Shown: positions 26,004 to 36,442, numbered from the stretch's first letter. The stretch: DNA of 52,527 nucleotides from Desulfobacteraceae bacterium (GCA_013003715.1 JABDIN010000089.1:1-52527); one strand, 5' to 3'. Notes: generated from the letters alone by a model not told the origin. Numbers and translations are program-made.

Positions 26004-28580
26004 ATGCGAATGATGAAGCCGATGTGCCTGTTTTTGGGATTGTGTTTGATGTGGTATGGTTGGCCGGGAAATGCCGGTGCGGTCACAGCCTGGGACGGCT
26101 TTGACCCTGATGCAAACGGCTCTGTTTTATCCATAGTTCAACAAGCCGACGGCAGAATTCTGATAGGAGGTGCATTCTGGAGTATCGGCGTTGAGCCGCG
26201 TAACCGCATTGCACGTCTGAATGGGGATGGCAGCCTCGATACCGGCTTTAAGCCTGATGTAAATGGCCTCGTTTACAGCATGTTGGAGCAATCCGACGGC
26301 AAGATCGTTATCGGGGGTGAGTTCACTGGCATCGGTGTTGTCGGAATTCGCCGTATCGCGCGGCTAAACGCGGACGGCAGCTTGGATTTTGGTTTCAGCC
26401 CTGATCCGAACGGCACTGTTCATTCCATGGTCCTGCAGACCGACGGCAAAATCATAATCAGTGGAGAATTCACCTCAATTGGCGAAATCGAGCGGAATCA
26501 TATCGCTCGGCTGAACGCTGATGGCAGTCTCGATACCGGTTTTAATACCGATGCGGACAATATTATCGCGTCCATCGCTTTGCAGGCCGATGGTAAGATT
26601 CTCATCGGAGGCCTATTCGCCAACATCGGCGGCGTTGAGCGCCATTTCATCGCCCGGCTCAACACGAACGGCACTCTGGATACCGGCTTTGATCCTGATG
26701 CTAATAGTCTTGTCAACACTCTATTCCAGGAGGCTGATGGTAAAATATGGGTTGGAGGCCATTTTACCGCCATTGACGGAGCCGAAAGACATCACATCGC
26801 GCGGTTAAACCCGGATGGCAGTCTGGACGCCGGCGTTAATCTCGATATGGACAATGCCGTTTTCGCCATAACCCCCCAAGCCGACGGTAAAATCCTCATC
26901 GGTGGAAATTTTACCACCATCGGATCAGAGGGGCGAAATCACATTGCCCTGTTGGAGGCAGACGGCACCTTGAATGCCGGTTTTGACGCTGAGGCCGGTG
27001 GCCAAGTATCATCCTTATGCCAGCAGGCCGACGGTAAAATCCTGGTCGGCGGCACTTTCACGACAATAAACGGGGAAACGCGAAACAACATTGCACGGCT
27101 GAACGCAGACGGCAGTCTCGACGCCGGCGTCGATCTCAGTTTGGATAGCTCCGTCTCTTCCATGGCGCTTCAGGCCAATGGCCAGATGGTATTCGGAGGC
27201 GGTTTTTCCACTGTCGGCGCCATCGACAGGCAAAAAATCGCGCGGGTGAACACGGATGGCAGCCTTGATACCGGCTTTGATCCCGGTGTAAATGGTGCTG
27301 TCTTCTCCTTAGTCCCCCAAGCCGAAGGCAAGATTCTGGTTGGGGGCGGTTTTACCAGCATTGGCGGGAATCCGCGGAACCACATTGCCCGGTTATATGC
27401 AGACGGCAGCCTTGATACTGGTTTTAATCCTGACGCAGACAGTTTTGTAATCTCAATGATCGAGCAAACTGATGGCAAGATACTCGTTGGAGGTAATTTT
27501 TCAAGCGTTGGCGGGGTTTCTCGAAATCGTATCGCCCGGTTGAACGCCGATGGCAGTCTCGATGCCGGTTTCAATCCCGATTCGAATGGCATTGTCTATG
27601 GCATGGCCAGGCAGACCGACGGTAAAACATTGATCTGCGGCTTATTCACTGCCATAGGCGGAGTCGCGCGAAACCGCATCGCTCGTCTCAACGTGGATGG
27701 CAGCCTTGATACCGGCTTCGATCCCAGTGCCGATGGCGAGGTATCAGCTCTAATCCAGCAGACTGATGCTAAAATTTTGATCGGGGGGTCATTCACCATC
27801 ATCAGCGGAACAGCTCAAAAGTACATCGCCCGGTTAAACGAGGATGGAACTATCGATACAGACTTCGCTCCCAATGTGGATGGCATGATCCGCACGATTA
27901 TCCAACAGGCGGACGGTAAAATTTTGATTGGCGGCGGTTTTCTCAATATTGACGGGTCGAGCCGGAACCATATAGCCCGGCTGAATGCGGATGGCAGTCT
28001 CGATACGGATTTTGACCCAAATGCTAATGGCGATGTCTTATCCCTGGCTCAGCAAACCGACGGTAAGATCTGGATGGGGGGGACGTTCAGCTCCGTTGGT
28101 GTTCTGGAACGACATTTCATCGCCAGGATCACCAATACGGATCCCGCTGTACAGGAGTTGACTGTTTCTTCAAATGGAGAAACCATGACCTGGATGAGAA
28201 GTCAGGCCAGTCCGAAGGTATCTCGTGTTTTTTTCGAAAGTTCTCCTGACGGCGTTTCCTGGACCGGTTTAGGGGAAGGTACGCGGATCTCCGGCGGGTG
28301 GACGATTGACGGGCTTTCTTTCCCGACGGACGTGTTCTATTTTGTCCGCGCCCGCGGATACGCCATGGGCGGCAAGTACAATGCGTCCGGTTCTTTGCAT
28401 GAGTCCGTACGGCGGATTCATCTGACAACGGCACCCATCGTCCCTGATGATCCCATCGACGAAGGAAGTGATAGTATAGACAGTGGGGACGGCGACAGCG
28501 GTGGTGGCGACAGCGGTGGTGGAGGTGGGGGGGGCGGTTGTTTTATTGATACTATCATGAAGACCGCAAACCACCGATAG
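26004..28580 (+). CDS. Secreted delta-60-type repeat protein with CFI-box-like C-terminus
   Basis: 858-residue exported protein. The Sec signal peptide (about 1-26) ends near GNAGA. From residue 33, fourteen head-to-tail repeats of exactly 49 residues follow, with consensus around FDPDANG, QADGKILIGGxF, RNHIARLNADGSLDTG. This resembles the delta-60 repeat family, thought to fold as a beta-propeller. After about residue 718 comes a beta-rich domain, a Ser/Asp/Gly linker and a Gly run ending GGCFIDT. GGCFI recalls the CFI-box C-terminal signature of secreted deltaproteobacterial proteins, here cut short. GGAGAG precedes the ATG. The function is unknown; a cell-surface or adhesion role is a guess. 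A perfect sigma-70 promoter lies upstream. Confidence 0.85.
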   Translation: MRMMKPMCLFLGLCLMWYGWPGNAGAVTAWDGFDPDANGSVLSIVQQADGRILIGGAFWSIGVEPRNRIARLNGDGSLDTGFKPDVNGLVYSMLEQSDGKIVIGGEFTGIGVVGIRRIARLNADGSLDFGFSPDPNGTVHSMVLQTDGKIIISGEFTSIGEIERNHIARLNADGSLDTGFNTDADNIIASIALQADGKILIGGLFANIGGVERHFIARLNTNGTLDTGFDPDANSLVNTLFQEADGKIWVGGHFTAIDGAERHHIARLNPDGSLDAGVNLDMDNAVFAITPQADGKILIGGNFTTIGSEGRNHIALLEADGTLNAGFDAEAGGQVSSLCQQADGKILVGGTFTTINGETRNNIARLNADGSLDAGVDLSLDSSVSSMALQANGQMVFGGGFSTVGAIDRQKIARVNTDGSLDTGFDPGVNGAVFSLVPQAEGKILVGGGFTSIGGNPRNHIARLYADGSLDTGFNPDADSFVISMIEQTDGKILVGGNFSSVGGVSRNRIARLNADGSLDAGFNPDSNGIVYGMARQTDGKTLICGLFTAIGGVARNRIARLNVDGSLDTGFDPSADGEVSALIQQTDAKILIGGSFTIISGTAQKYIARLNEDGTIDTDFAPNVDGMIRTIIQQADGKILIGGGFLNIDGSSRNHIARLNADGSLDTDFDPNANGDVLSLAQQTDGKIWMGGTFSSVGVLERHFIARITNTDPAVQELTVSSNGETMTWMRSQASPKVSRVFFESSPDGVSWTGLGEGTRISGGWTIDGLSFPTDVFYFVRARGYAMGGKYNASGSLHESVRRIHLTTAPIVPDDPIDEGSDSIDSGDGDSGGGDSGGGGGGGGCFIDTIMKTANHR

Positions 28581-28734
28581 GGCTATTCCAGTTTCGAGTT
28601 GAGAGTTTATGACGTGTAAGCGTGCAAGATTCAGGTTCAAGAGATTACTCAACAACTTCCGCCGTACTGCCTTCGATTAGTCCTTTTATACACTCTCAGC
28701 ACCTTCTTGCCGTCGCCTTTGATGTCGAGGTCCG

Positions 28735-29238
28735 CTATTTCAACCAATTCCGAGACAACGAGTCAGCCAGTTTAATCATGGTTGGTATCCTGTGATCCCC
28801 ATGCATGGAGGCAATGTACTGCCCGGCTTCATCCAGTGAAATACCTGCAGCCGTGACAAACAGCGGCTTCTTACTATTCCCACGAAGAATTTCCAAAGCG
28901 TGAGTGGTCCCTCGAAACCGATTTTTCGCGACGCCGATCACGGGAAACCGATGATCCATAGAAACATAAAGATGCATTCCGAGGCCTGGTTCTCCGGATT
29001 GGGATAAATGGCAATAGGCATCGATCACGATTATGTCCGGATTGACATCGAATGTTCCCAGGAGCCCCATGATGGGACCAAGTTCTCTTCGATAGAACCG
29101 GCCCGGCTGGTAATCATTGATGACATCCGATTGCCATGTACGGGTAAGTATTTGGGTATCGGAAGCCCACGTTTCAAATCCAACTGCCGCCGCATGTGCA
29201 ACGGTGTTCTCGTAATCCACATCTATTGCAACTATCAC
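28735..29238 (-). CDS. Endonuclease V-family protein, short form
   Basis: 167-residue homologue of endonuclease V, which cuts nucleic acid one base past deaminated adenine (inosine). Expected active-site residues are present: Asp6 (AIDVDY), Glu52 (YRREL), Asp73 (VIDAY) and Lys105 (GVAKNRF), with the YQPGRFY wedge region. It lacks about 28 N-terminal residues and some internal sequence relative to the 223-residue E. coli enzyme, and the usual DGHG is DAYC. The start is GTG at 29238, overlapping the stop of the SUKH gene by four bases (GTGA), so the two are translationally coupled. Endonuclease V genes also occur in toxin/immunity operons such as Bacillus subtilis ywqJKL, which may be the relevant parallel. 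Confidence 0.82.
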   Translation of the reverse strand: MIVAIDVDYENTVAHAAAVGFETWASDTQILTRTWQSDVINDYQPGRFYRRELGPIMGLLGTFDVNPDIIVIDAYCHLSQSGEPGLGMHLYVSMDHRFPVIGVAKNRFRGTTHALEILRGNSKKPLFVTAAGISLDEAGQYIASMHGDHRIPTMIKLADSLSRNWLK

Positions 29239-29798
29239 TTTAGGCGCCCATCCAAAAAATGCACCGGGCGACCATTGAGCTTTTTATTCAGCAGATTGCC
29301 CATCCATTCAGAAAAAGACAGCTCCGGGTAAAAAACAGGGGGAATTTCTGCATGATCGCCCCACGAGAAGATCCGGCTGCGATATTCACCGGTAATCACC
29401 ATTGAAAAGGAAAGCCCGCACCCGATTTCAGCAATCGCAATGGTGCCGAACATTGGGTCCCACTTGTTCTGATCCCATAGATCCCCTGCCTCGGCAATGC
29501 CCAGGTGCTCTAACCAGTTTTCACCGTGTTCCCTGCATTTTGGTGAGAGCAGACAAGGCTCTCCGGCAAATGATTCTTCGGGGTTTTTAATCCAGTATGA
29601 ATAATCCCAGTTGTCTAAGGAGAGTAATCTACATGGTGGACGACCGCCATTTCCCACATTTATGATAAAGCTTCTATAATCCTCAGGCAATTCTACACCC
29701 GCCTTGTTCTCAAAGGCCTCAACCCCGGAAGGGGAGGCACCTTTTCGGACCTGAATATTTGCTTTTTCAAATTTCTGAGCGATCTCGGTGATTGTTGC
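29235..29798 (-). CDS. SUKH (SMI1/KNR4) family immunity-type protein
   Basis: Cytoplasmic protein of 187 residues with the SUKH pattern: an N-terminal helix, then GVELPEDYRSFIINVGNGG and the core strands IAIAEIGCGLSFSMVITG and SRIFSWGD. SUKH proteins are broad immunity factors that neutralise nuclease and deaminase toxins in polymorphic toxin systems, though some are housekeeping. The start at 29798 begins the domain, but it has no clear ribosome site. The frame is open to an ATG at 29924, with GGAG 11 bases upstream, adding 42 unrecognised residues. The gene overlaps the endonuclease V gene, and a possible Rhs fragment lies just upstream on the same strand. Confidence 0.78.
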   Translation of the reverse strand, partial: ATITEIAQKFEKANIQVRKGASPSGVEAFENKAGVELPEDYRSFIINVGNGGRPPCRLLSLDNWDYSYWIKNPEESFAGEPCLLSPKCREHGENWLEHLGIAEAGDLWDQNKWDPMFGTIAIAEIGCGLSFSMVITGEYRSRIFSWGDHAEIPPVFYPELSFSEWMGNLLNKKLNGRPVHFLDGRLK

Positions 29799-29991
29799 CA
29801 TATAAATAATGGGCGAATCTACACATGGATCTGCAAATTCATGAAAGCGGTATGCGTAAGCTCCCGAAAACACCTTCAGACAACCAAGTGTCCGGTAACT
29901 GCTTGAAAAGTCGATCGACCGCATTTAAATCACAGCTCCCCCATGATGTCAATTTGGATAATTCTCGGATTTGTGCTGGCGGTTTTTCGGA

Positions 29992-30257
29992 TCACCTTGC
30001 ATTGTGAATAGCACAATCACCCTGTTGCCGGATCACATGTGCTTTCCCGTTACGACGAATTATCTGCTGAAGCACCTCAAGATTTTATAATCATTGCCGA
30101 TATACGTAATTGTATCTTTAACTTTCCTTCGGACTTGAAGGAACAAACCATGTCCAATTAAAATGCTCTGATACTTGTCCCCATATGCTTCAATTGCTGT
30201 AAACCGGAGATTTGGGTAGTAAAGGAGCTGTTTCGCCAGGAGTTGGTGTTTCTCCAT
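29992..30257 (-). pseudogene. Possible Rhs/YD-repeat remnant
   Basis: On the minus strand a short open frame (30257-30060) runs into TYIGNDY, and after a shift of frame reads NLEVLQQIIRRNGKAHVI. The latter resembles YIYDGLEVLQEITGRNN of the Rhs gene at 50959-51736; the DNA agrees at 19 of 20 bases around CTTGAGGTGCTTCAG. If real it is a decayed fragment of an Rhs toxin core lying upstream of the SUKH gene. The match is short, so chance similarity is not excluded. The gene-free stretch continues to 30437 with nothing else recognisable. Confidence 0.35.
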
Positions 30258-30437
30258 TTATTACTGCATTGACTTGAGCACACGTATACTGACTTGAATT
30301 CGACCTGAATACTGAGAGGAAACAGCTATATGCCACACCTGTGGAACGTGTATCCCGCCGCAAAAGTCAGCCCCCATCAAATTGCCGCAGGCTTCAAGAA
30401 ATCAGATTTTTTCCATCGATTAATTAGAGGAGTGATA

Positions 30438-33400
30438 ATGAAAAAATATTTTTGCGTGGTTAACTCTATCTGGTCTCTGCTATTTATGCTTTGTTTCTCA
30501 ACGACCACCTTGGATCTATCAGCAGCGGAATATGATTTCAGTAGCCTGGGCACAGCCAGCAGCGGGTTCAAACCCCAGGGGAACCGGTTTTTGGTGAGCG
30601 AAAAATTCACTCAGGATGGTACGATGATGTATTATGACCATTCCGGCCTTTCGGCCACCGGTGCCGACCGTGCCATCATTAAACCGAACGGGACCGACCT
30701 TGTCTCTTTTGACCTGGATGACATGGGTTTCAGTCCGTACGAGGACAATCGCCAATTGACCCTGACCATCGAGGCAGACACGATCACCGGAGTTGAGTCC
30801 CGGACTGTCTCTAACTATTACATGAGCTATCCGGGCGCTTATACCTTGAAAGGTATGGGTATGGATACTTCCGTATTCAATGATGTTACCGAACTGAGAA
30901 TTGCAATGACCCTCACAGCGGTTCCTGATGCCACGACTCATGATGTCTATTGCATTAATTTTGAAACCATCACTATTTTAGATGAAAAAACGGTTGCCTC
31001 AGGCACCCTTCCAACTATTCAGGCAAGCGGGTTGACAACGGCTTCCACAGATGTAAACCAGGTCAACATATACTGGCAAAACGGCAACGGCAGCCGTCGG
31101 CTTGTGTTCGCGAAACAGGGTGGTTCCGGTACACCTTCGATCGCCAACGGTGTTCAATATACAGCCAATCCCAACTTTGGCGCAGGCACGGATATCGGAG
31201 GCGGCTGGAAGTGTGTCCACAGCGGAACAGAGAATTTTGTCGGTATTACAGGTCTGTCCGAAAATATTATATATAGATTTGTGGTGTATGAGTATGATGG
31301 GACCGGTGGTGGAGAGGTGTATCTCACCACAACGGATTCAAACATCATCAATCAGTCCACCGCATCATCTTCCGTTGATAGAAGGGACTTCAGTGGACTC
31401 GGTGCGGACGATGGTACATTCAAGCCACAGGGAAACCGGTATCTGGTGGACAATAGTTTTGAGAATGATGTTACAGTGATGTATTATGATCAAAGTGTTG
31501 TTTCCGCCACCGGTATTATCATCAAACCCGATTCCACCCACCTGAAAAGTTTCGATCTGGTTGATATGGAATTGAGCGCCTATGACGCAGACCGCCAGTT
31601 TACATTAACGATCACGGGAAATTTGAAAGGCGGCGGAACAGCGGGCCCCCAGACAATATCGGATTTTACAATGCTCAATAGCGGGTTTCCGTATTCCCTG
31701 GCCCGGATAGGCATGGATTTCGGCGCTTTCGATGACGTGACCGAACTCCAACTCGATCTGTCATCCGGAAGTGGAAACATAAATAATATCAGCTTTGAAA
31801 ACATCACCATTACCGATCCGGACGAATTTGTGAGCGGCACCCTTCCGACAGTCCAGGCTTCCAACTTAACCATTACCAGCATCGGAAAGGTTTCGATGGA
31901 TATGTTGTGGACCAATGGGAATGGAAGCAGCCGGTTGGTATTTGTTAAAGAGGGAAACTCCGGCGAACCCACGGTGGTTGATACAACAATTTATCAGGAC
32001 AACTCTGATTTCAGTGCTGCCGATGATATCGGTGGTGGCTGGAAATGTGTTTACAAAGGGATACACGACTATGTGACAATCACCGGCTTGACTGTGAATA
32101 CGGAATACCGTGTTGTCGTATATGAGTTTGATGGATCGGGCGGGGGGGAAATTTACCTTACCGCCATCGGGACGAATATTAACAACCAAAGCACCCGCCC
32201 TTCCACGGTGGACATTTATGACTTTAGCGGTTTGGGTACCGCCAGCGACGGATTCAAGCCCCAGGGAAGCCGTTTTCTGGTCAGCGACTTATTTAAAAAC
32301 GATCCGCCGTTGACATGCATGTATTATGATTCCAGTGATGCCGCGGTAAATGGGATGGTAATCAAGGCGGACGATACGAATCTTGCCTCATTTGATTTGG
32401 TTGATCTGGAATTAATGCCCTATTCCAATGGCGCTGACCGGGAAATATCCGTTGAGATTGAGGCCGATCTGAAAGTCGGTGGACCTGTAAGTCAGACCGT
32501 CTCTAATGTTGTAATGTCCGGGGATGGACTGACCTATTCTCTCCAATTAATGGGTATGGATTTCAGCGCGTTTGATGATGTCACCGAATTACGGATCAAC
32601 CTGACAACCATTCCGATACCGCCGACAACTTCGGTAAGTGTCAACAGCATAAATTTCGAATACATCACACTGGCGGACCAGCAGGTCCCAGGTGTCCCCC
32701 CCACCGTCACCACGCAGGCGGTCACCGGTATCAATGCAACATCAGCCACCGGACATGGGGACGTTACCCATCTGGGGAATTCTGATCTCATCGCACGGGG
32801 TGTGGTGTGGAATACAACCGGAAGCCCCACATTGACGGACAGCAGCACGAATGAAGGCGCCGCGAGTTCGACAGGCACCTTTTCCACGGATATGACAGGA
32901 CTGTCGCCGTATGTCACCTATTACGTCCGGGCTTATGCAACCAATGATGCCGGAACAGCTTACGGCAACGAAGTAAGCATGACCACCCTTGCTGCCGCAC
33001 CTTCGGTCACGACCCAGTCCGTCACCGCTGTTACTGCCACCACAGCGACAGGAAATGCCACTATAACGGATCTGGGTGTTCCAAATCCAACGGCCCATGG
33101 AATCGCGTGGGCGACGCTTACGAATCCAACGATCGGCGACAATCATACTGATGCCGGTGCAACAGGCACAACAGGCGCATACACCGGTATGCTGACCGGG
33201 CTGTCGGCCCATACCTTATATTATGTTCGTGCCTATGCCACAAATGAAGCCGGTACGTCTTATGGTGGCGAGGTATCGTTCACGACCTCTTCCGTTCAGT
33301 CCACGGTAACAACACAGGCGGTGACGGCTATTACCGATGTCACGGCAACCGGACACGGAAACCTGACTGATCCGGGTGTTCCGAACCCGACTGCCCACGG

Positions 33401-34295
33401 AATAGTTTGGGCAACTCACGTGGACCCGACCACGGATGATGGTTTTACCAACGCCGGTGCCGCAACTACGACAACCCCATTCACCGGCGAGATAACCGGG
33501 CTTTCACCCTACACAACATATTATGTTCGTGCATATGCCACAAATGCCGGCGGGACGGTTTACGGTAATGAAGTTTCCTTTTTGACAAACCCGGCTTCAC
33601 CGGCTGTTGTTACTCAATCGGCAGACAATATCACCCCCACTTCAGTCACAGGTATCGGGAGTATCACCTATCTCGGCACACCATCCCCGACAGCGCACGG
33701 CATGGTTTGGAATGAAACCGGCAATCCGGACCAATCCGATAATGTCATAGATCTGGGTGCCACAGGCGTCGGAGGCGTATATCCATGCGACATCACAGGC
33801 TTAACACCTTACACTACCTATTATATAAGGGCGTATGCAGGCAACATCGGAGGCACGACCTACGGTAATGTTGTCACATTCATAACAAGTCCGGTCCAAC
33901 CCCAGGTTGGTGCCCTTGAAGTGAGCGATATCACGAGTGTTTCAATTATAGGCATCGGAGACATAACTGGTCTTGGTGTTCCGGAACCGGCTGCGCATGG
34001 ATTTGTCTGGAATACAACAGGTACTCCCACCCTGATGGACAGCAGTGTTGACATGGGGGCGGCTGACGCGACGGGAACTTATGAATACGAAATTACAGGC
34101 CTTCTTCCAAATACGGTTTATCATATACGCGGTTATGCAACAAACGCGGAAGGCACTGTCTATGGAGAGGAAATATCATTCACAACCACTGCAGCAGGAG
34201 AAGATGAATCAGGAGACTCATCAGGCGGAGACTTTAATTTACCGAAATATGCAGGTGGTGGATGTTTCATCAGAGCTGCATCAGGTACGAATTGA
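30438..34295 (+). CDS. Large secreted repeat protein with FnIII-like modules and CFI-box-like C-terminus
   Basis: 1285-residue exported protein. The signal peptide (about 1-30) ends near LSAAEY. Three copies of a beta-rich module of about 150 residues begin YDFSSLG, RDFSGLG and YDFSGLG, each with FKPQGxRFLV and MYYD. The first two copies are each followed by an FnIII-like module containing WxNGNGSxRLVF and IGGGWKCV. Then come five repeats of about 98 residues with VTTQ, TGHG, AHGIVW and TYYVRAYATNxxGTxYG. The tail is Ser/Gly/Asp-rich and ends AGGGCFIRAASGTN, a GGCFI signature shared with the delta-60 protein. AGGAG lies 6 bases before ATG 30438; an upstream in-frame ATG (30330) is less likely. 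A surface, matrix or adhesin role is inferred from architecture only. Confidence 0.85.
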   Translation: MKKYFCVVNSIWSLLFMLCFSTTTLDLSAAEYDFSSLGTASSGFKPQGNRFLVSEKFTQDGTMMYYDHSGLSATGADRAIIKPNGTDLVSFDLDDMGFSPYEDNRQLTLTIEADTITGVESRTVSNYYMSYPGAYTLKGMGMDTSVFNDVTELRIAMTLTAVPDATTHDVYCINFETITILDEKTVASGTLPTIQASGLTTASTDVNQVNIYWQNGNGSRRLVFAKQGGSGTPSIANGVQYTANPNFGAGTDIGGGWKCVHSGTENFVGITGLSENIIYRFVVYEYDGTGGGEVYLTTTDSNIINQSTASSSVDRRDFSGLGADDGTFKPQGNRYLVDNSFENDVTVMYYDQSVVSATGIIIKPDSTHLKSFDLVDMELSAYDADRQFTLTITGNLKGGGTAGPQTISDFTMLNSGFPYSLARIGMDFGAFDDVTELQLDLSSGSGNINNISFENITITDPDEFVSGTLPTVQASNLTITSIGKVSMDMLWTNGNGSSRLVFVKEGNSGEPTVVDTTIYQDNSDFSAADDIGGGWKCVYKGIHDYVTITGLTVNTEYRVVVYEFDGSGGGEIYLTAIGTNINNQSTRPSTVDIYDFSGLGTASDGFKPQGSRFLVSDLFKNDPPLTCMYYDSSDAAVNGMVIKADDTNLASFDLVDLELMPYSNGADREISVEIEADLKVGGPVSQTVSNVVMSGDGLTYSLQLMGMDFSAFDDVTELRINLTTIPIPPTTSVSVNSINFEYITLADQQVPGVPPTVTTQAVTGINATSATGHGDVTHLGNSDLIARGVVWNTTGSPTLTDSSTNEGAASSTGTFSTDMTGLSPYVTYYVRAYATNDAGTAYGNEVSMTTLAAAPSVTTQSVTAVTATTATGNATITDLGVPNPTAHGIAWATLTNPTIGDNHTDAGATGTTGAYTGMLTGLSAHTLYYVRAYATNEAGTSYGGEVSFTTSSVQSTVTTQAVTAITDVTATGHGNLTDPGVPNPTAHGIVWATHVDPTTDDGFTNAGAATTTTPFTGEITGLSPYTTYYVRAYATNAGGTVYGNEVSFLTNPASPAVVTQSADNITPTSVTGIGSITYLGTPSPTAHGMVWNETGNPDQSDNVIDLGATGVGGVYPCDITGLTPYTTYYIRAYAGNIGGTTYGNVVTFITSPVQPQVGALEVSDITSVSIIGIGDITGLGVPEPAAHGFVWNTTGTPTLMDSSVDMGAADATGTYEYEITGLLPNTVYHIRGYATNAEGTVYGEEISFTTTAAGEDESGDSSGGDFNLPKYAGGGCFIRAASGTN

Positions 34296-34383
34296 GCATG
34301 AAAAGCGCAAGTTTATTACCTGAATGTTGTTAATATTCATGTAAAAATTAGGTTTTATTTCATGATGTCCTGAATCTGGTGAT

Positions 34384-36393
34384 CTATTCAATTCTGAATT
34401 GTTTGACAATCTCTGAAATCCGAGTCGCCAAGTCACTCAGGTCAGTGGAATTTTTATTTACCTGGGAGCTTATGCTGTCCATATCATGTGCCGCCTGATT
34501 GACTTCAGAAATTTCCATAGTAATGTGTTGAGAAACAGTGGATGTTTGAGCAACATTTTCGTTCACTTCTTCAATTCCCTTGGAAGCTTGCGCCACATTG
34601 CTGGCGATATCGTTTGTAACCACCGACTGATCATCAATGGCCGACGCCACGCGGGTGATCATATCATTCATTTCGTTGATGACACCTGAAATACCTTGAA
34701 TCTCATCAACTGTATCGGTCGTCGATGCTTGGATGCCATCAATTTTCGCCTTGATTTGGGTGGTGGCATCCGCGGTTTGGCGGGCAAGTTCTTTGATCTC
34801 GTTCGCCACCACAGCAAAACCCTTACCCGCCTCACCTGCACGTGCGGCTTCGATAGTCGCATTTAAAGCGAGCAGGTTGGTTTGTTCTGAAATTTCGGCT
34901 ATGGTTTCGGTGACTTTGCCAACATCGTCGGCAGCTATTCCCAACTTGTCAATCCGCTCGGAAGCGCTCTGCGATTGTGATACCGCTTCTGCCGCTATTG
35001 AGCGCGTTTTTTCCGTGTTTTGCGATATTTCGTTGATGGTGGATGCCATTTCCCCTGCAGAATTGGCCACGATATTTACATTGGTGAAAGCTTCCTCTGA
35101 GGCTGCAGCCACTCCGGACATATTTGCGCTCATTTCTTCCACTGCGGCGGCCACGGTGTTTGCTTTAGTAGCGGTTTGTTCGGCCTTTTCAGACATCTTA
35201 TCTGAAATGTCGGAGAACTCACTAGATGTCGAAGACAATGTTTTTACACCATCTGATAGTTCTCTGAACATATCGCTTAAATTGCGGACCATTTTATTCA
35301 GGGCTTTTGCGAGTAACCCAATCTCATCCTCATTGTCAATATCAAGAGATTGGGTAAAATCTCCATGGGACATTTCCAGGGCAAAATTCACTGCTTTTTC
35401 TACGGGTTTGGTAATACTGCGGGTGAAAAACAGGATCAGGAAGACAATGCCGGTAACCATTATTGCGGTAATTCCCAGGATAATAATGCCAAAGCCTTTA
35501 AGGCTGGCAAACAGCTCCTGACGACCGTTTTTCACAATAAAAAATGATTGAGGAGTATCGGTTTCAGAAAAAATAGGAATTGGCATTTTATAGACAAAGT
35601 GCCAATCTTGGATGTCCACCCATCCCATGAAATCGGTACGAAACGATGTTTCTGATGCGTCTCCTGCCCCATCCTTTTTGGCAGACATCAGGGTTTTGTC
35701 TCCATAAATAATCATGTCGGCGTTGGTGGCTGATAGCAACTCTTCCAGCAATTGTGAGAAATCGATACCAAGCCGTGAAAAATAATACTCTTTTGGATTA
35801 AAATGGGCGAAGAAACCAAACAGATAAAATCGATTGTCAAAACCTTTTTCTATGCCATAAAAACTTTTTTTGTCTATCCTGGCTTGAGTGAGTAATGCAC
35901 TCGGGTGAACCTCGCCCATGGAGCCTTTTTCACCGTGTCTCCAAATTACTTGCCCATCGTAAAGAAGATCAAAGATGTTTACAAAGTCGTTTTTGCCCTC
36001 GATATAATTATAGGTGTTATTGGCATCGGCGGATATTTTTTCATTAAACAGAGATAGTAACTGATCAGGGGTCTGGTCAACGGAAGTAAGGCCCAGCGTC
36101 TTCTTGGCACAGCGCTTGGTATTCTTGCCGGAAAGATACTGGACTAAGCATTTGCTGGATTGGAGATAAGATTTATTGCGGGTGATCGCTTCATCAAAAA
36201 AACCGAGTTCCTGAATATGTGTTCGGACAATACCATCGAGTGTATTGCGCATAACCCCATGATTGCGATTTTGTTCATCCTGATATTGAGAGTACCGCCA
36301 CCACCCAACACCCCCATTAACGCAGACCAGCATGGCAGCGAAAAAGACTATCAGGATTAGCAGAATTTTGCCCTGCAGTTTGAGTCTTGACAT
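34384..36393 (-). CDS. Methyl-accepting chemotaxis protein
   Basis: Membrane chemoreceptor of 669 residues. TM1 is at about 8-30, a large periplasmic Cache-like sensor at about 31-300, TM2 at about 303-328 ([21 protein letters not shown]), then HAMP (about 330-385) and a long helical signalling domain. The conserved hairpin tip is [20 protein letters not shown]. The C-terminus ends IVKQFRIE, with no CheR-binding pentapeptide. AGGAGCG precedes the ATG. No che genes are in the window. It is convergent with the repeat surface protein and downstream of the rhodanese gene, from which a terminator separates it. Confidence 0.95.
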   Translation of the reverse strand: MSRLKLQGKILLILIVFFAAMLVCVNGGVGWWRYSQYQDEQNRNHGVMRNTLDGIVRTHIQELGFFDEAITRNKSYLQSSKCLVQYLSGKNTKRCAKKTLGLTSVDQTPDQLLSLFNEKISADANNTYNYIEGKNDFVNIFDLLYDGQVIWRHGEKGSMGEVHPSALLTQARIDKKSFYGIEKGFDNRFYLFGFFAHFNPKEYYFSRLGIDFSQLLEELLSATNADMIIYGDKTLMSAKKDGAGDASETSFRTDFMGWVDIQDWHFVYKMPIPIFSETDTPQSFFIVKNGRQELFASLKGFGIIILGITAIMVTGIVFLILFFTRSITKPVEKAVNFALEMSHGDFTQSLDIDNEDEIGLLAKALNKMVRNLSDMFRELSDGVKTLSSTSSEFSDISDKMSEKAEQTATKANTVAAAVEEMSANMSGVAAASEEAFTNVNIVANSAGEMASTINEISQNTEKTRSIAAEAVSQSQSASERIDKLGIAADDVGKVTETIAEISEQTNLLALNATIEAARAGEAGKGFAVVANEIKELARQTADATTQIKAKIDGIQASTTDTVDEIQGISGVINEMNDMITRVASAIDDQSVVTNDIASNVAQASKGIEEVNENVAQTSTVSQHITMEISEVNQAAHDMDSISSQVNKNSTDLSDLATRISEIVKQFRIE

Positions 36394-36442
36394 GAATACG
36401 CTCCTAAAGTCTTAGAACCCATTTTCTCTAATCCGAAAGAAA

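Noticed and set aside
26100-28140. Regular 147-bp repeats as a possible CRISPR or satellite array
   Set aside because: The repeats are fully coding, in frame and divergent, and translate to a 49-residue protein repeat.
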